Assembly: GCF_002556635.1 (NCBI RefSeq)
Contig: NZ_MWMO01000004.1
Span: 186,001 to 250,000, forward strand
Origin: Novosphingobium sp. PC22D
GTDB lineage: Bacteria > Pseudomonadota > Alphaproteobacteria > Sphingomonadales > Sphingomonadaceae
Direction of reading: 5' to 3'
Length of the DNA: 64,000 bases
Part shown: positions 8,901-16,874 of the stretch, piece by piece
Numbering within the stretch: position 1 is the stretch's first letter
Layout: every line of letters starts with the position of its first letter
Notes under the pieces: model-generated
Database searches by the model: none
What the model saw: only the letters and a program-made list of their open reading frames with translations
What the model was told of the DNA's origin: nothing
Position numbers and translations under genes: made by a program

Positions 8901-9320
8901 GCGAAGAAGCTCGCCGACAAGGGCATCCAGGTCTCGATCGGCGCGCATGGCCAGCAGGCCGGGCTCGGCTCGCACTGGGAGATCTGGAGCTTCGTGCGCG
9001 GCGGCTGGAGCCCGATCGAGGCGCTGCGCGCGGCGACGATCATGCCCGCGACCTCGCTTGGCATGCAGCGCGACATCGGCTCGCTGGAGGCGGGCAAGCT
9101 TGCCGACCTCGTGGTGCTCGACGCGGACCCGACCACCGACATCCGCAACACCGAGAAGATCCACCGCGTGATGCTCGGCGGCCGGCTCTACGATCCGCTG
9201 ACGATGGACGAGGCCGAGACCGGCGACGACGAGCGTGATCCCTACTGGTGGGAAGGCGCCGAGGGCGCGAGCGCGGCGGCGAACATGTCGCTTGCCGAGA
9301 GCTACGGCCACGGCGACTGA
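5916..9320 (+). CDS. exported TolB-type beta-propeller/amidohydrolase fusion
   Basis: Predicted periplasmic hydrolase of about 1134 residues. ATG 5916 is chosen because it opens a clean signal peptide (MKSTATALALALAASSAFPF, cleavage near ASAQ). An acidic Pro/Ala-rich linker follows, then a long region of PD40/WD40-like blades, each marked by an SPDGR-type motif (WMNVDVSPDGRTIAF, PRFSPDGRRIAFTSDRG, and others), up to about residue 680. The C-terminal third is an imidazolonepropionase-type amidohydrolase with KILTMADKSGG, the metal ligands His767 and His769 in VDAHAHG, and the closing GSLEAGKLADLVVLDADPT. Such fusions are widespread in sphingomonads and usually annotated as peptidases or amidohydrolases without known substrate. 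Stands alone between two terminator/intergenic regions. Confidence 0.9.
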   Translation: MKSTATALALALAASSAFPFAASAQQPDPTDDAAAEPTQAPEDEIISQDQPPAAPLPAATAAPTAATKAEADTWDVNAPRGLNLRQVPIRTDEGTWMNVDVSPDGRTIAFDMLGDIYTMPIGGGTPTRIAEGLAYEHQPRFSPDGRRIAFTSDRGGGDNIWIMNADGSDKRQVTKEDFRLLNQPTWSPDGRFIAAKKHFTTGRSLGTGEVWLYHVSGGGGVKLVKRASEALQKELGEPIYAPDGEAIYYVRNVSPGNTFIYAQDSHTDLFNIERYDMRSGEVTTVVSGAGGAVRPTPSPDGKSIAFVRRDGNRTTLWVKDLRTGAERKLYDDLDRDVQETWAITGVYPNMDWAPDGRTLVFWAGGKIRRVSAQGGEATVIPFTVNDTRVIADSVHPSVEVAPDSVTTRMVRWASVSPDGRRVVYEALGKLWTKPMAGGAAKRLVSNGGDEMELWPSWSRDGRTVTFIGWTDDGLGQVKTVAAGGGAAKTVTRVAGHYAKPKFSPDGGTIVFEQREGGYLTAARGGDNPGLYRVPAAGGEATRILAEGEEPQFGASNERVFYLGTAEGKYQLASVSLDGGDKRVHASGELVNDFTVSPDGQFVAFHQNYQAFVMPLMPGGQEVAVDMKGSALPATRISRDGADFVNWSNGGEAIHWSLGPTLYTARLADLFRAAPADKDAPGFVAPTSGLDLAMTVPADKHKGTVALTGAKILTMADKSGGVIENGTIVIEGDRIAAVGPADAVSIPAGAVRVDAAGKTIVPGFVDAHAHGPQAESQLIPQQNWSAIVNLAYGTTTIHDPSARPAEIFAASQMQRAGMILAPRTFSTGEVVYGAKSPDVYMQIDKYEDALNAVRRLKAQGAISVKNYNQPRREQRQMVVAAAQAENMEVVPEGGSLYTMDVSLIQDGNATVEHNVPGEVFYDDLIQLWSQTRVNYTPTLVVTYGGPAGDPYWRSHTDVWKAPILMRHEPPSILRAQNMRREIAPEDDYVDDDSAREAKKLADKGIQVSIGAHGQQAGLGSHWEIWSFVRGGWSPIEALRAATIMPATSLGMQRDIGSLEAGKLADLVVLDADPTTDIRNTEKIHRVMLGGRLYDPLTMDEAETGDDERDPYWWEGAEGASAAANMSLAESYGHGD

Positions 9321-9558
9321 GGCACGGGGCGGCGGCGGCATTTGCGATTCGCGACGCGCCGCCGCCCGGCGCCCGGCGCTCGGACATCCTGTTCACGGCA
9401 ACGGGTTGACGGCGACGCGACCGGCATCGCCGTGACCGACGGCACGGCAAGAAAGCCCGGTGCGCGTCGACCGGACTACACCCCCGAGGCGTCAGAGCGA
9501 GGTGACGGGTCGGGCCGATCATGACGGCCTGGTCCCGGGTCCACCACGAGGATGAACG

Positions 9559-10056
9559 CTACCCCGCCAGCCGCGCGATCGCCGCGCGGGCCTGCGCCTC
9601 GCGCGCGGTCCAGTCCCCCGCGATCCGCTCGTAGGGAACTCCGGCGCGCACCAGCATGTCCTCGGCGATCGCGGCAAAACGCGCGCGGGCCTCCTCGCCG
9701 CCGAACAGGCGGGTGCCGTCGTCGATTCACGGCACGTCGGGCGCGAACAGCAGATAGTGCTCGGCCTTCTCGTAGGCGAGCAGCGCCTCGGGCACCGTGC
9801 CGGACAGCATCCGCGCCCAGGCCGCGGTCATCAACGGATCGGTGTCGAGCAGCAGCACCGGCGGGCGGGCGGCCATGGCGGCGCGCATCGCCGCGTCCTG
9901 ACCCTCGGCGATCGCGAGCAGGTCCGCCATCGCAAGGTCGGTGCCGTGCGCCTCGCAATAGGCGCGGCCGAACTCGGGCACGACCGGATGGCCGAGCCGG
10001 GCCGCGAGCGTTGACTTGCCGGTGCTCTCCGCACCGTGGAAGCAGATGCGGATCAT
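9559..10056 (-). pseudogene. nicotinamide riboside kinase-like (NadR-type) ATPase with in-frame stop
   Basis: Starts MIRICFHGAESTGKST, a P-loop typical of the NadR kinase domain, five bases after the pnuC stop codon. The product would phosphorylate nicotinamide riboside imported by PnuC. Codon 110 is TGA (9729-9727) where the family has the Trp of a VPWIDDGTR-like motif. The frame then continues perfectly (IDDGTRLFGGEEARARF ... ARAAIARLAG) to a TAG at 9559, giving 165 codons in all. One base change (TGG to TGA) explains it. The cut protein would lack the C-terminal third, so it is probably inactive unless this is a sequence error. Confidence 0.85.
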
Positions 10057-10061
10057 CCTCG

Positions 10062-10673
10062 CTATGCCCGCTCCCGCTGCGCCTCGCGGCGCTGGGCGTC
10101 GATCCACTCCTTGAGGCCGAGCAGGCTCATCACCAGCATGCCGCCGTAGAGCCCCGCGGTCGGATAGAGCCCGCGATGGATGTAGAGCGAGACGGCGGCG
10201 ATATCGATCACGATCCACGCCAGCCAGTTCTCGATCCGGCGGAAGGCGAGCAACACTTGGGCGGCCATGCTCGCCACCGCGATCGGCCCGTCGACATAAG
10301 GCGCGGCGGCGTTGGTGTAGCGCGCCATGGCCCAGCCGAGGTTGAGGCTCACCGAGGCGGTGCCCATCAGCCAGACCGCGCGGCTCTTCCAGTCGAGCCA
10401 GCGTACCGGCACCGGGTGGTCGGCGCCGCCGATGCGCAGCCACAGCCACCAGCCCCAGGCCTGCGCCAGGATGAAGAAGATCTGCAGCCCGCTTTCGGCA
10501 TAGAGCCGGTTTTCCCAGAACACGAAGACGTAGATCGCGACCGAGGCAATGCCGAAGGCGAAGTTCCACGGCGACCGGAAGATCAGCAGCGCGATGTTGA
10601 TCACGCCGAGCGCGGCGGCGATCCACTCGAGCGCGACCATCCATTGGCCAAAGGTCATGACCGGAATCACCAT
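10062..10673 (-). CDS. pnuC: PnuC-type nicotinamide riboside transporter
   Basis: Inner-membrane facilitator for nicotinamide riboside, 203 residues. Seven or so hydrophobic segments fill the protein. Family motifs include NIALLIFRSPWNFAFGIASV, LAQAWGWWLWLRIG, and the C-terminal NWLAWIVIDIAAVSLYIHRG. The adjacent NadR-like kinase gene downstream supports an NAD salvage role over thiamine or riboflavin uptake, which other Pnu proteins perform. If the kinase is truly broken, imported riboside would not be trapped. A structured leader may precede it (see 10734-10834). ATG 10673 is the first in-frame start; an ATG five codons later is also possible. Confidence 0.9.
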   Translation of the reverse strand: MVIPVMTFGQWMVALEWIAAALGVINIALLIFRSPWNFAFGIASVAIYVFVFWENRLYAESGLQIFFILAQAWGWWLWLRIGGADHPVPVRWLDWKSRAVWLMGTASVSLNLGWAMARYTNAAAPYVDGPIAVASMAAQVLLAFRRIENWLAWIVIDIAAVSLYIHRGLYPTAGLYGGMLVMSLLGLKEWIDAQRREAQRERA

Positions 10674-11033
10674 GCCAGCACGCGCCTCCCGGGACTCGAG
10701 CCCAAGCGGCCGCCCTGCACGGGCGATCTACGCCAGAGGCGTGCTGCCGCGCAACGTCGGCCTGCGCGAGACGGCGCCGCCGGTCAGCCTCTGCCGCGTG
10801 CTGCCCGGCGCGGCGGTTGCCGCCTTCCGGGCAGGCAGCAAGCCCCGATTCCGCACGGCAACACCCGTTTCGGATGTTCCTGAAAGAACCTAACTCCTTG
10901 CAAAATCTTGCCTCGACGACGCGGGTAAAGCCGATTAATATTGGAACCGGTCGTACCCGGGAGGTGCTGGCCCCCGTGTCCGGCAATCACCCCATGGCCG
11001 GCGCGGATCGGGCGGGGAAAGCGGGGAATACGC
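10674..11033. other. non-coding region between pnuC and the histidine kinase gene
   Basis: 360 bases without a convincing gene. It holds the leader of pnuC (leftwards), with two strong inverted repeats described separately, and the promoter region of the kinase gene (rightwards), which becomes less GC-rich around 10880-10940. Frames open through here show no family resemblance. Confidence 0.6.
10734..10834 (-). promoter_or_regulatory. possible structured leader RNA of pnuC
   Basis: CAGAGGC (10734-10740) can pair with GCCTCTG (10787-10793). Next to it CTGCCCGG (10801-10808) pairs with CCGGGCAG (10827-10834), enclosing a perfect GGCGG-TTG-CCGCC hairpin (10812-10824). The structure lies 60-160 bases ahead of the pnuC start. 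It does not match the conserved bases of TPP, FMN or cobalamin riboswitches as I know them. Could be a riboswitch, attenuator or merely GC-rich chance pairing. Confidence 0.3.
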
Positions 11034-12050
11034 GTGAAACGACTAGCGCATTTCGACGTCAGTCGCCGAGTCGACGCAACGCCCTGGCGGCTTATCGTCC
11101 AGATCGGATTTGGTGTGGCCTGCGGGCTGGCGATGATCGCGCTGCGCTCGGTCATCGATGTCTGGGCACCCAGCGCGGGCCCCTTCGCGCTGATGTATCC
11201 GGCGGTGCTCCTGGCCACGCTCTACGGACATTGGCAGGCCGGCGTGGTCGCCTGGGGGCTGAGCTTCACCTGGGCCTGGTACGTTGTGCTGCCCTTTGCC
11301 CAGTCCTTCGAATTCGCCAATCCGGCGGACCTTCCACGCGTGAGCCTGAATGCGATCGCGGCGCTCATCGTGCTGGTCTTCGCCGAAACCTTCCGCGCTG
11401 CGGTCGAGGCCGGACGCAAGCAGAGCGAGGCCGAGATCGATCGCCGCGCGGTGCTGCTCGCCGAAATGGAGCATCGTACCAAGAACAACTTCGCGCTCGT
11501 CGCCAGCCTCCTCGAAATCCAGAAGCGGCGCGAGCAGTCCGAGACGGTCAGGCTCGCGTTCGAGGATGCGATCGGGCGAGTGCGGACTTTCGCCGAAGCC
11601 TATTCGCACCTCGCGGCGGAACAGGGCGAAGGCGCGCAAGTCGAGATGCGTCCCTATCTCGAACGGCTGGTCGAACGCGTCGGCAGCGCCGCCTTCCCGC
11701 CCAACGTCACTCTGCACTACGCCTTCGCCGACGTGAGCATGCCGCGCGAGACCGCCGTCGCCATCGGCCTGTTCACCAACGAGGCGCTGACCAACTGCGC
11801 GAAGTACGCCTTCCCCGAAGGGCGCGGGGGCAACGTCCATCTGGCGCTCGACGTGCTTGAGACCGGCTGGAAGCTCTCGATCCGCGACGACGGCAGCGGC
11901 ACGGCGTCCAATGGCGAAAGCGGGTCGACCAGCGGCATCGGTTCGAACCTGCTCGGCGCCTTCGCGCAACAGGCCCGGGCGCATCACGCCGTCCGTGCCT
12001 CGGAGACCGGCTTCGCGGTCGAGCTGGTGCACAACGAGGACGCGGACTAG
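11034..12050 (+). CDS. membrane sensor histidine kinase, HisKA_2/HWE type
   Basis: About 338 residues from the GTG at 11034, chosen because GGGGAA lies just upstream and the residues before it look non-coding. The N-terminal 120 residues form four membrane segments of the DUF4118/KdpD kind with no large sensory domain. The phosphoacceptor His147 sits in EMEHRTKNNFALVASLL, the signature of the HisKA_2 group. The ATPase domain has the N-box NEALTNCAKYAF and the G-box IRDDGSG, then SGIGSNLL. HisKA_2 kinases in alphaproteobacteria often feed the general stress response (PhyR/NepR). No partner regulator is adjacent, so it is an orphan here. Confidence 0.88.
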   Translation: MKRLAHFDVSRRVDATPWRLIVQIGFGVACGLAMIALRSVIDVWAPSAGPFALMYPAVLLATLYGHWQAGVVAWGLSFTWAWYVVLPFAQSFEFANPADLPRVSLNAIAALIVLVFAETFRAAVEAGRKQSEAEIDRRAVLLAEMEHRTKNNFALVASLLEIQKRREQSETVRLAFEDAIGRVRTFAEAYSHLAAEQGEGAQVEMRPYLERLVERVGSAAFPPNVTLHYAFADVSMPRETAVAIGLFTNEALTNCAKYAFPEGRGGNVHLALDVLETGWKLSIRDDGSGTASNGESGSTSGIGSNLLGAFAQQARAHHAVRASETGFAVELVHNEDAD

Positions 12051-12077
12051 GCCGCGATTTCGTAAGCCCCCGGGCGC

Positions 12078-12428
12078 TCAGCCCTTGAGCGCGGCGGCCC
12101 AGGCGGCCGCGTCGAAACCCACCAGCAGCCCGCCGGGATGCTCGACCACCGGGCGCTTGATGCAGCTCGGGTTGGCGACCATCACCGCGACCGCCTTGTC
12201 CGCGTCGAGCCCTTGCTTGTCGGCATCGGGCAGCTTGCGAAAGGTCGTGCCGCGCCGGTTGAGCACCGTCTCCCAGCCCGCCTCGCCGACCCAGCGCGCG
12301 ACCCTCGCTGCATCCGCGCCCTCCTTCTTGAAGTCGTGGAAGCTATAGCCGATGCCTTGCCCATCGAGCCACCTGCGGGCCTTCTTGACGGTGTCGCAGT
12401 TGGGAATGCCGTACAGGTCGATGCTCAA
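12078..12428 (-). CDS. ArsC/Spx-family thioredoxin-fold protein (YffB-like)
   Basis: 116 residues beginning at a TTG (12428), which overlaps the stop codon of the upstream gene by four bases, so the pair is translationally coupled. The N-terminal [20 protein letters not shown] matches the YffB/Spx branch of the arsenate reductase family, with one Cys at the active site. [20 protein letters not shown] closes the fold. Annotation pipelines often call such proteins arsenate reductase; the absence of other ars genes argues against arsenic as the job. A glutathione- or thiol-linked reductase role is more likely but unproven. Confidence 0.88.
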   Translation of the reverse strand: MSIDLYGIPNCDTVKKARRWLDGQGIGYSFHDFKKEGADAARVARWVGEAGWETVLNRRGTTFRKLPDADKQGLDADKAVAVMVANPSCIKRPVVEHPGGLLVGFDAAAWAAALKG

Positions 12429-12736
12429 GGGTCGTGCCTTTCGTAGCGGTGGACGCGCGGGTTCGCGCAGGCGAAGAGGGTATAGTCCGCGTAGTACTCG
12501 GCGCGGCCGCGCTGCTGGACTTGCGCGTGCTCGAACTGGCGGCCCCAGGCCCGCGCGCTCGCCTCGTCCGCCCATTCGGACAGCGCGACGACCTCGCCGT
12601 CGTCGGCGGTGTAGCTCTTGAACGCCAGGTAGCCCGGCTGCGCCCGTGCCAGCGCTTCCATCCGCGCGGCGTCGGCGGCATAGGCGGCCGCGTCCATCCC
12701 GGCGCGCTTGCGGTTGCGGAAGACCACGAGGAACAT
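12425..12736 (-). CDS. antibiotic biosynthesis monooxygenase (ABM) domain protein
   Basis: 103 residues with the ABM/dimeric alpha-beta barrel pattern: an N-terminal strand [13 protein letters not shown], the helix [20 protein letters not shown], then [20 protein letters not shown]. These small ferredoxin-like proteins include heme-degrading and quinol monooxygenases, but many have no assigned role. It lies upstream of and overlaps the YffB-like gene by four bases. Divergent from aroC, with 84 bases between the starts. Confidence 0.82.
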   Translation of the reverse strand: MFLVVFRNRKRAGMDAAAYAADAARMEALARAQPGYLAFKSYTADDGEVVALSEWADEASARAWGRQFEHAQVQQRGRAEYYADYTLFACANPRVHRYERHDP

Positions 12737-12820
12737 CGCGTCCCGCCTAGCCCGTCGCGAGCGGGTGGACAATTGCGCGATTGCACGACAAAGCGCGCGG
12801 CGAGGACTTCGGGACATACG

Positions 12821-13903
12821 ATGAGCGTCAACACCTTCGGACGACTGCTGCGATTCACGACCTGGGGCGAAAGCCACGGGCCCGCGCTTGGCGCCGTGGT
12901 CGACGGCTGCCCCCCGGGCTTGGCGCTGACCGAGGGCGATCTCCAGCCCTTTCTCGACGCGCGCCGTCCCGGCCAATCGAAGTTCACCACGCAGCGCAAG
13001 GAGCCGGACCAGGTCCGTATCCTCTCGGGCGTGTTCGAGGGCCGCACCACCGGCACCCCGATCAGCCTGATGATCGAGAACGTCGACCAACGCTCGAAGG
13101 ACTATTCCGAGGTCGCCAAGGCCTATCGCCCGGGGCACGCCGATTACGCCTACGACGCCAAGTACGGCTTTCGCGACTATCGCGGCGGCGGGCGCAGCTC
13201 GGCGCGAGAGACCGCCGCGCGCGTCGCGGCGGGCGGCGTGGCGCGCCTTGTCATCCCCGAAGTCTCGATCCACGCCTATGTCAGCGAGGTCGGCGGCGAT
13301 CCGATCGAGCCCGCGAACTTCGATGCGGCCGAGATCGCCCGGAACCCGTTCTTCTGCCCCGATGCCGCCGCCGCCGCGCGTTGGGCCGAGCGGATCGAAG
13401 CGGTGCGCAAGGCCGGGTCCTCGATCGGCGCCGTCGTCGAATGCGTGGCGACCGGCGTGCCCGCGGGCTGGGGCGCGCCGCTCTACGGCAAGCTCGACGC
13501 CGATCTGGCGAGCGCGATGATGGGGATCAACGCGGTCAAGGGCGTCGAGATCGGCGACGGGTTCGCCGCCGCGCGCCTTTCGGGCGAGGAAAACGCGGAT
13601 CCGATGCGCCCCGGCGATGGCGCACCGGCCTTCGAATCCAATCACGCTGGCGGCGTCGCGGGCGGCATCTCGACCGGCCAGCCGGTTGTGGTGCGCGTCG
13701 CGTTCAAGCCGACCAGCTCGATCCTCACGCCGCAGCCGACGGTGACGCGCGCCAACGACAACGGCGAGCACGCGGCGACCGAGCTGTTCACCAAGGGCCG
13801 CCACGACCCCTGCGTCGGCATTCGCGGCGCGCCGGTGGTCGCGGCGATGATGGCGTTGGTCCTCGCCGACCACAAGCTGCTCCATCGGGGGCAGTGCGGC
13901 TAG
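12821..13903 (+). CDS. aroC: chorismate synthase
   Basis: Converts 5-enolpyruvylshikimate-3-phosphate to chorismate, the last step of the shikimate pathway, using reduced FMN. 360 residues, normal length. Signature blocks are visible: [20 protein letters not shown] (active His in GESHG), the [14 protein letters not shown] segment, the [17 protein letters not shown] block, and the C-terminal [22 protein letters not shown] 12821 is the only start fitting the conserved [13 protein letters not shown]-terminus. Essential biosynthetic gene, apparently transcribed on its own. Confidence 0.98.
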   Translation: MSVNTFGRLLRFTTWGESHGPALGAVVDGCPPGLALTEGDLQPFLDARRPGQSKFTTQRKEPDQVRILSGVFEGRTTGTPISLMIENVDQRSKDYSEVAKAYRPGHADYAYDAKYGFRDYRGGGRSSARETAARVAAGGVARLVIPEVSIHAYVSEVGGDPIEPANFDAAEIARNPFFCPDAAAAARWAERIEAVRKAGSSIGAVVECVATGVPAGWGAPLYGKLDADLASAMMGINAVKGVEIGDGFAAARLSGEENADPMRPGDGAPAFESNHAGGVAGGISTGQPVVVRVAFKPTSSILTPQPTVTRANDNGEHAATELFTKGRHDPCVGIRGAPVVAAMMALVLADHKLLHRGQCG

Positions 13904-14027
13904 CGCGAGACGGCGCTCCGTCCTGTCCTCGAGGCACGCGGGCAGCTCGCATCTGCGCTTGCGCCGGGGCTGCCGCGAACCCATGTTCGCATTTGATCGC
14001 CAAATCCGCACACCCGGCCGCCGACTA

Positions 14028-14064
14028 ATCGTCTCTTTCGATCAACCCTATCGGACCTTCTGTC
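14028..14064 (+). promoter_or_regulatory. OxyR-like operator upstream of ahpC
   Basis: Four tetramers are spaced exactly seven bases apart: ATCG (14028-14031), CGAT (14039-14042), ATCG (14050-14053) and TGTC (14061-14064). This is the geometry of OxyR sites (ATAG-N7-CTAT-N7-ATAG-N7-CTAT in E. coli). It lies 68-104 bases before the ahpC start, where an activator site would sit. No oxyR gene is in the window. Confidence 0.55.
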
Positions 14065-14131
14065 TACAAAGAGTCCCGCGGCCACCCTATCTCCCACTCG
14101 TCGTTACCAACCAAGAGGGAGACACGAATCC

Positions 14132-14695
14132 ATGGGTATCATCGGCAGCACCGTTCAGCCGTTCAAGGCAACCGCGTTCCAGGCGGGCAAGGACTTCTTC
14201 GAAGTCAGCGAGGAAGACATCAAGGGCAAGTGGGCGGTCTTCTTCTTTTATCCGGCCGACTTCACCTTCGTCTGCCCGACCGAGCTGGAAGACCTCGGCG
14301 AGCAGTACGACACGCTCCAGTCGCTCGGCGTCGAAGTGTTCGGCGTTTCGACCGACACGCACTTCAGCCACAAGGCCTGGCACGACACCTCGGAGAAGAT
14401 CGGCAAGATCAAGTATCCGTTCCTGGGTGACCAGACCCATGCGCTGTCGAACGCTTTCGGCGTGCTGCGCGAGATGGGCCTTGCCGACCGCGCGACCTTC
14501 GTCGTCGATCCGGACGGCGTGATCCAGATCATGGAGATCACTTGCGAAGGCGTCGGCCGCAACGCGACCGAGCTCGTCCGCAAGATCAAGGCCGCGCAGT
14601 ACGTGCGCGCCAATCCGGGCCAGGTCTGCCCGGCGAAGTGGGAAGAAGGCGGCGAAACCCTCGCGCCCTCGCTCGACCTCGTCGGCAAGCTCTGA
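14132..14695 (+). CDS. ahpC: alkyl hydroperoxide reductase subunit C (peroxiredoxin)
   Basis: Typical two-Cys peroxiredoxin, 187 residues, reducing H2O2, organic peroxides and peroxynitrite in the cytoplasm. The peroxidatic Cys is in [14 protein letters not shown] and the resolving Cys in [13 protein letters not shown]. The N-terminal [16 protein letters not shown] and the start ATG 14132, preceded by AGAGGGAGAC, match AhpC precisely. Partner of AhpF encoded just downstream. Probably induced by peroxide through the OxyR-like site at 14028. Confidence 0.98.
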   Translation: MGIIGSTVQPFKATAFQAGKDFFEVSEEDIKGKWAVFFFYPADFTFVCPTELEDLGEQYDTLQSLGVEVFGVSTDTHFSHKAWHDTSEKIGKIKYPFLGDQTHALSNAFGVLREMGLADRATFVVDPDGVIQIMEITCEGVGRNATELVRKIKAAQYVRANPGQVCPAKWEEGGETLAPSLDLVGKL

Positions 14696-14714
14696 TCCCG
14701 ATCAAAGCCAGACC

Positions 14715-14768
14715 GCTCCTTCGGGAGCTATGACGATGGCCCGGGGCGGGAGTTCCCCGTCCCGGGCC
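14715..14768 (+). other. intercistronic hairpins between ahpC and ahpF
   Basis: GCTCC-TTCG-GGAGC (14715-14728) is a tetraloop hairpin. Next, GGCCCGGG (14738-14745) pairs with CCCGGGCC (14761-14768), with further pairing inside. No T-run follows directly. Likely lowers ahpF expression relative to ahpC or protects the ahpC message end, fitting the usual excess of AhpC over AhpF. Confidence 0.6.
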
Positions 14769-14818
14769 GCGTTGCTCCAGCCAGCAACCCGTTTTCTCTT
14801 TCATCGAGGAGTTCCGCC

Positions 14819-16408
14819 ATGCTCGACGCCAACCTCAAGCAACAGCTTTCCCAGTACCTGGGCATGCTGCGCGAGCCGATCGAGCTCGTCGCCACGCTTG
14901 GCGACGATGCCAAATCGGCGCAGACTCGCGAGTTGCTCGAACAGATCGACGCACTGTCCGACAAGGTCAGCGCCAAATTCGACGGCGAAGACGATCGCCG
15001 CCCCAGCTTCATCATCCGCCGTGCCTCCGACGCGACCGTCTGGGTCCGCTTCGCCGGTGTCCCGCTGGGCCACGAATTCACCTCGCTCGTGCTCGCGCTG
15101 CTGTGGGCCGGCGGACATCCGCCCAAGGTCGAGGAGGAAACGCTCCAGGCGATCCGCGACCTCGAAGGCGATTTCGATTTCGAGATGTACTTCTCGCTCT
15201 CGTGCCACAACTGCCCGGACGTGGTGCAGGCGCTGACGCTGATGGCGCTGTTCAATCCGCGCATCTCGGCGACGCTGATCGAAGGCGGCGCGTTCCAGGA
15301 CGAGGTCGAGGAGCGCGGCGTCATGGCCGTGCCCGCGGTCTTCCTCAACGGCGAATCGTTCGCCAACGGGAAGATGAGCGTCGAGGAACTGCTCGCCAAG
15401 ATCGACACCAACGCTGGCGCGCGCGCCGCGGCCAAGATCGAGGGCAAGGACCCGTTCGAGGTGCTGGTGATCGGCGGCGGCCCCGCCGGGGCTTCCGCCG
15501 CGATCTACACCGCGCGCAAGGGCTTCCGCACGGGCGTCGCCGCCGAACGCTTCGGCGGGCAGGTGCTCGACACGATGGGCATCGAGAACTTCATCTCGGT
15601 CCCCTACACCGAGGGCCCCAAGCTCGCCGCCGCGCTCGAGGCGCACGTGGGCGAGTACGACATCGACGTGATGAACCTGCAGAAGGCCGAGCGCCTGATC
15701 CCGGCGACCAAGCCGGGCGGCATGCACGAAGTGGTCTTCGCCAACGGCGCCTCGCTCAAGGCGCGCAGCCTAGTGCTGTCCACCGGCGCGCGCTGGCGCA
15801 ACCTCGGCGTGCCGGGCGAGTTCGAGTACCGCAACCGCGGGGTCGCCTACTGCCCCCACTGCGACGGCCCGCTGTTCAAGGGCAAGCGCGTCGCGGTGAT
15901 CGGAGGCGGCAACTCGGGCGTCGAGGCGGCGATCGACCTTGCCAACATCGTCGGCCACGTCACGCTGATCGAGTTCGATTCGAAGCTGCGCGCCGACCAG
16001 GTGCTGCAGGACAAGCTGCGTTCGATGGACAACGTCGACATTCTCGTCTCGGCCCAGACCACCGAGGTTACCGGCGATGGCGAGCGGGTCGACGGCCTGA
16101 CCTACAAGAACCGCGAGACCGGCGAGGAACACCGCGTCGAGCTCGAGGGCGTGTTCGTGCAGATCGGGCTGGTGCCGAACACCGAATGGCTCAAGGACTC
16201 GGGGATCGAACTGACCAAGTTCGGCGAGATCGTGGTCGACGCGCACGCCGCGACCAACCTGCCGGGCGTCTTCGCCGCGGGCGACGCGACGACGGTGCCG
16301 TTCAAGCAGATCATCATCGCCATGGGCGAAGGCTCGAAGGCGGCGCTCAGCGCCTTCGACTACCTGATCCGCAACGAGGCGACCGACGAGATCGCGCAGG
16401 CGGCGTAA
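14819..16408 (+). CDS. ahpF: alkyl hydroperoxide reductase subunit F
   Basis: Flavoprotein of 529 residues that passes electrons from NAD(P)H to AhpC. The N-terminal tandem thioredoxin-fold domain has CHNCPDVVQ at about residue 130. The thioredoxin-reductase part has the FAD-binding [19 protein letters not shown], the redox pair in [11 protein letters not shown], the NAD(P)-binding [17 protein letters not shown] and the closing [19 protein letters not shown]. Start ATG 14819 gives the usual [15 protein letters not shown]-terminus. Second gene of the ahpCF operon and followed by a strong terminator. Confidence 0.98.
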   Translation: MLDANLKQQLSQYLGMLREPIELVATLGDDAKSAQTRELLEQIDALSDKVSAKFDGEDDRRPSFIIRRASDATVWVRFAGVPLGHEFTSLVLALLWAGGHPPKVEEETLQAIRDLEGDFDFEMYFSLSCHNCPDVVQALTLMALFNPRISATLIEGGAFQDEVEERGVMAVPAVFLNGESFANGKMSVEELLAKIDTNAGARAAAKIEGKDPFEVLVIGGGPAGASAAIYTARKGFRTGVAAERFGGQVLDTMGIENFISVPYTEGPKLAAALEAHVGEYDIDVMNLQKAERLIPATKPGGMHEVVFANGASLKARSLVLSTGARWRNLGVPGEFEYRNRGVAYCPHCDGPLFKGKRVAVIGGGNSGVEAAIDLANIVGHVTLIEFDSKLRADQVLQDKLRSMDNVDILVSAQTTEVTGDGERVDGLTYKNRETGEEHRVELEGVFVQIGLVPNTEWLKDSGIELTKFGEIVVDAHAATNLPGVFAAGDATTVPFKQIIIAMGEGSKAALSAFDYLIRNEATDEIAQAA

Positions 16409-16444
16409 CCGCCGCGCGCGGCGCCAAGTCGCTGCCAAACGGGA

Positions 16445-16484
16445 AAAAGGGCGGGCACGGTTGCGACCGTGCCCGCCCTTTTCG
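16445..16484 (+). terminator. Rho-independent terminator after ahpF
   Basis: A 17-base arm ending in CACGGT (16445-16461) pairs with 16466-16482 across a TGCG loop and ends in a T-run. One of the strongest terminators in the window; it closes the ahpCF operon. Confidence 0.92.
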
Positions 16485-16597
16485 CCTTCATGGCCGATCG
16501 CCCCGCCGGAGCCCGGCGCACCGGCGATTTCCGCGTCGGCAAAGAAAAAATCCTCGAACGGATTGTCCCTGAGCTAGGGAAGAATTGAGCCGCGCCC

Positions 16598-16864
16598 ATG
16601 GCTTTTCGCGATGTGATGTCAATGGCAAGCGCGGCAGGCGGGTTGAAAAATGCCGCAATGCGATCTATATCGCGGGCCATGATCAACAGTATATCGGATT
16701 TTCATCGCTTCGCCTATCTTGAAGAAAACTTCCAAGATCTCCGTGAGTATTGCAACGATAATGGCATCTGGATTTGCCAGTCGCTGCGTAGAAAGGGGCC
16801 CATGACTTTCGCCCTCGCAAGAAGCGAGGACATGGCGTCGGCCCTCAACCGGAAGTTCGGCTAG
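16598..16864 (+). CDS. small protein of unknown function, unusually AT-rich
   Basis: 88 residues if the ATG at 16598 is used; an in-frame ATG at 16679 (MINSISDFHRFAYLEEN) may be the real start. I recognise no family. The N-terminal part looks like an amphipathic helix, and the rest is mixed-charge with two Cys (EYCNDNG and IWICQS). G+C is roughly half over most of the frame, well below its neighbours, and codon use is unlike theirs, suggesting recent transfer or special constraint. It lies between two terminators, and its own follows ten bases after the stop. The opposite strand is also open, so coding is probable but not certain. Confidence 0.5.
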   Translation: MAFRDVMSMASAAGGLKNAAMRSISRAMINSISDFHRFAYLEENFQDLREYCNDNGIWICQSLRRKGPMTFALARSEDMASALNRKFG

Positions 16865-16874
16865 CAACGACTTC

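Noticed and set aside
5871..9341. Very long open frame on the strand opposite the amidohydrolase gene
   Set aside because: It mirrors the real gene in a GC-rich codon pattern, is rich in Arg, His, Asp and Val, has no recognisable domain, and the plus-strand frame has a signal peptide and clear motifs.
10674..10934. TPP, FMN or cobalamin riboswitch ahead of pnuC
   Set aside because: Some short strings resemble FMN elements, but the ordered conserved core is absent, and the downstream kinase points to nicotinamide riboside.
12078..12428. Arsenate reductase for arsenic resistance
   Set aside because: The N-terminal motif fits the YffB/Spx branch and no arsR, acr3 or arsB lies nearby.
16619..16867. 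Minus-strand frame opposite the small AT-rich gene
   Set aside because: The plus strand has a terminator placed right after its stop codon; the minus frame has no good start or terminator. Not fully excluded.
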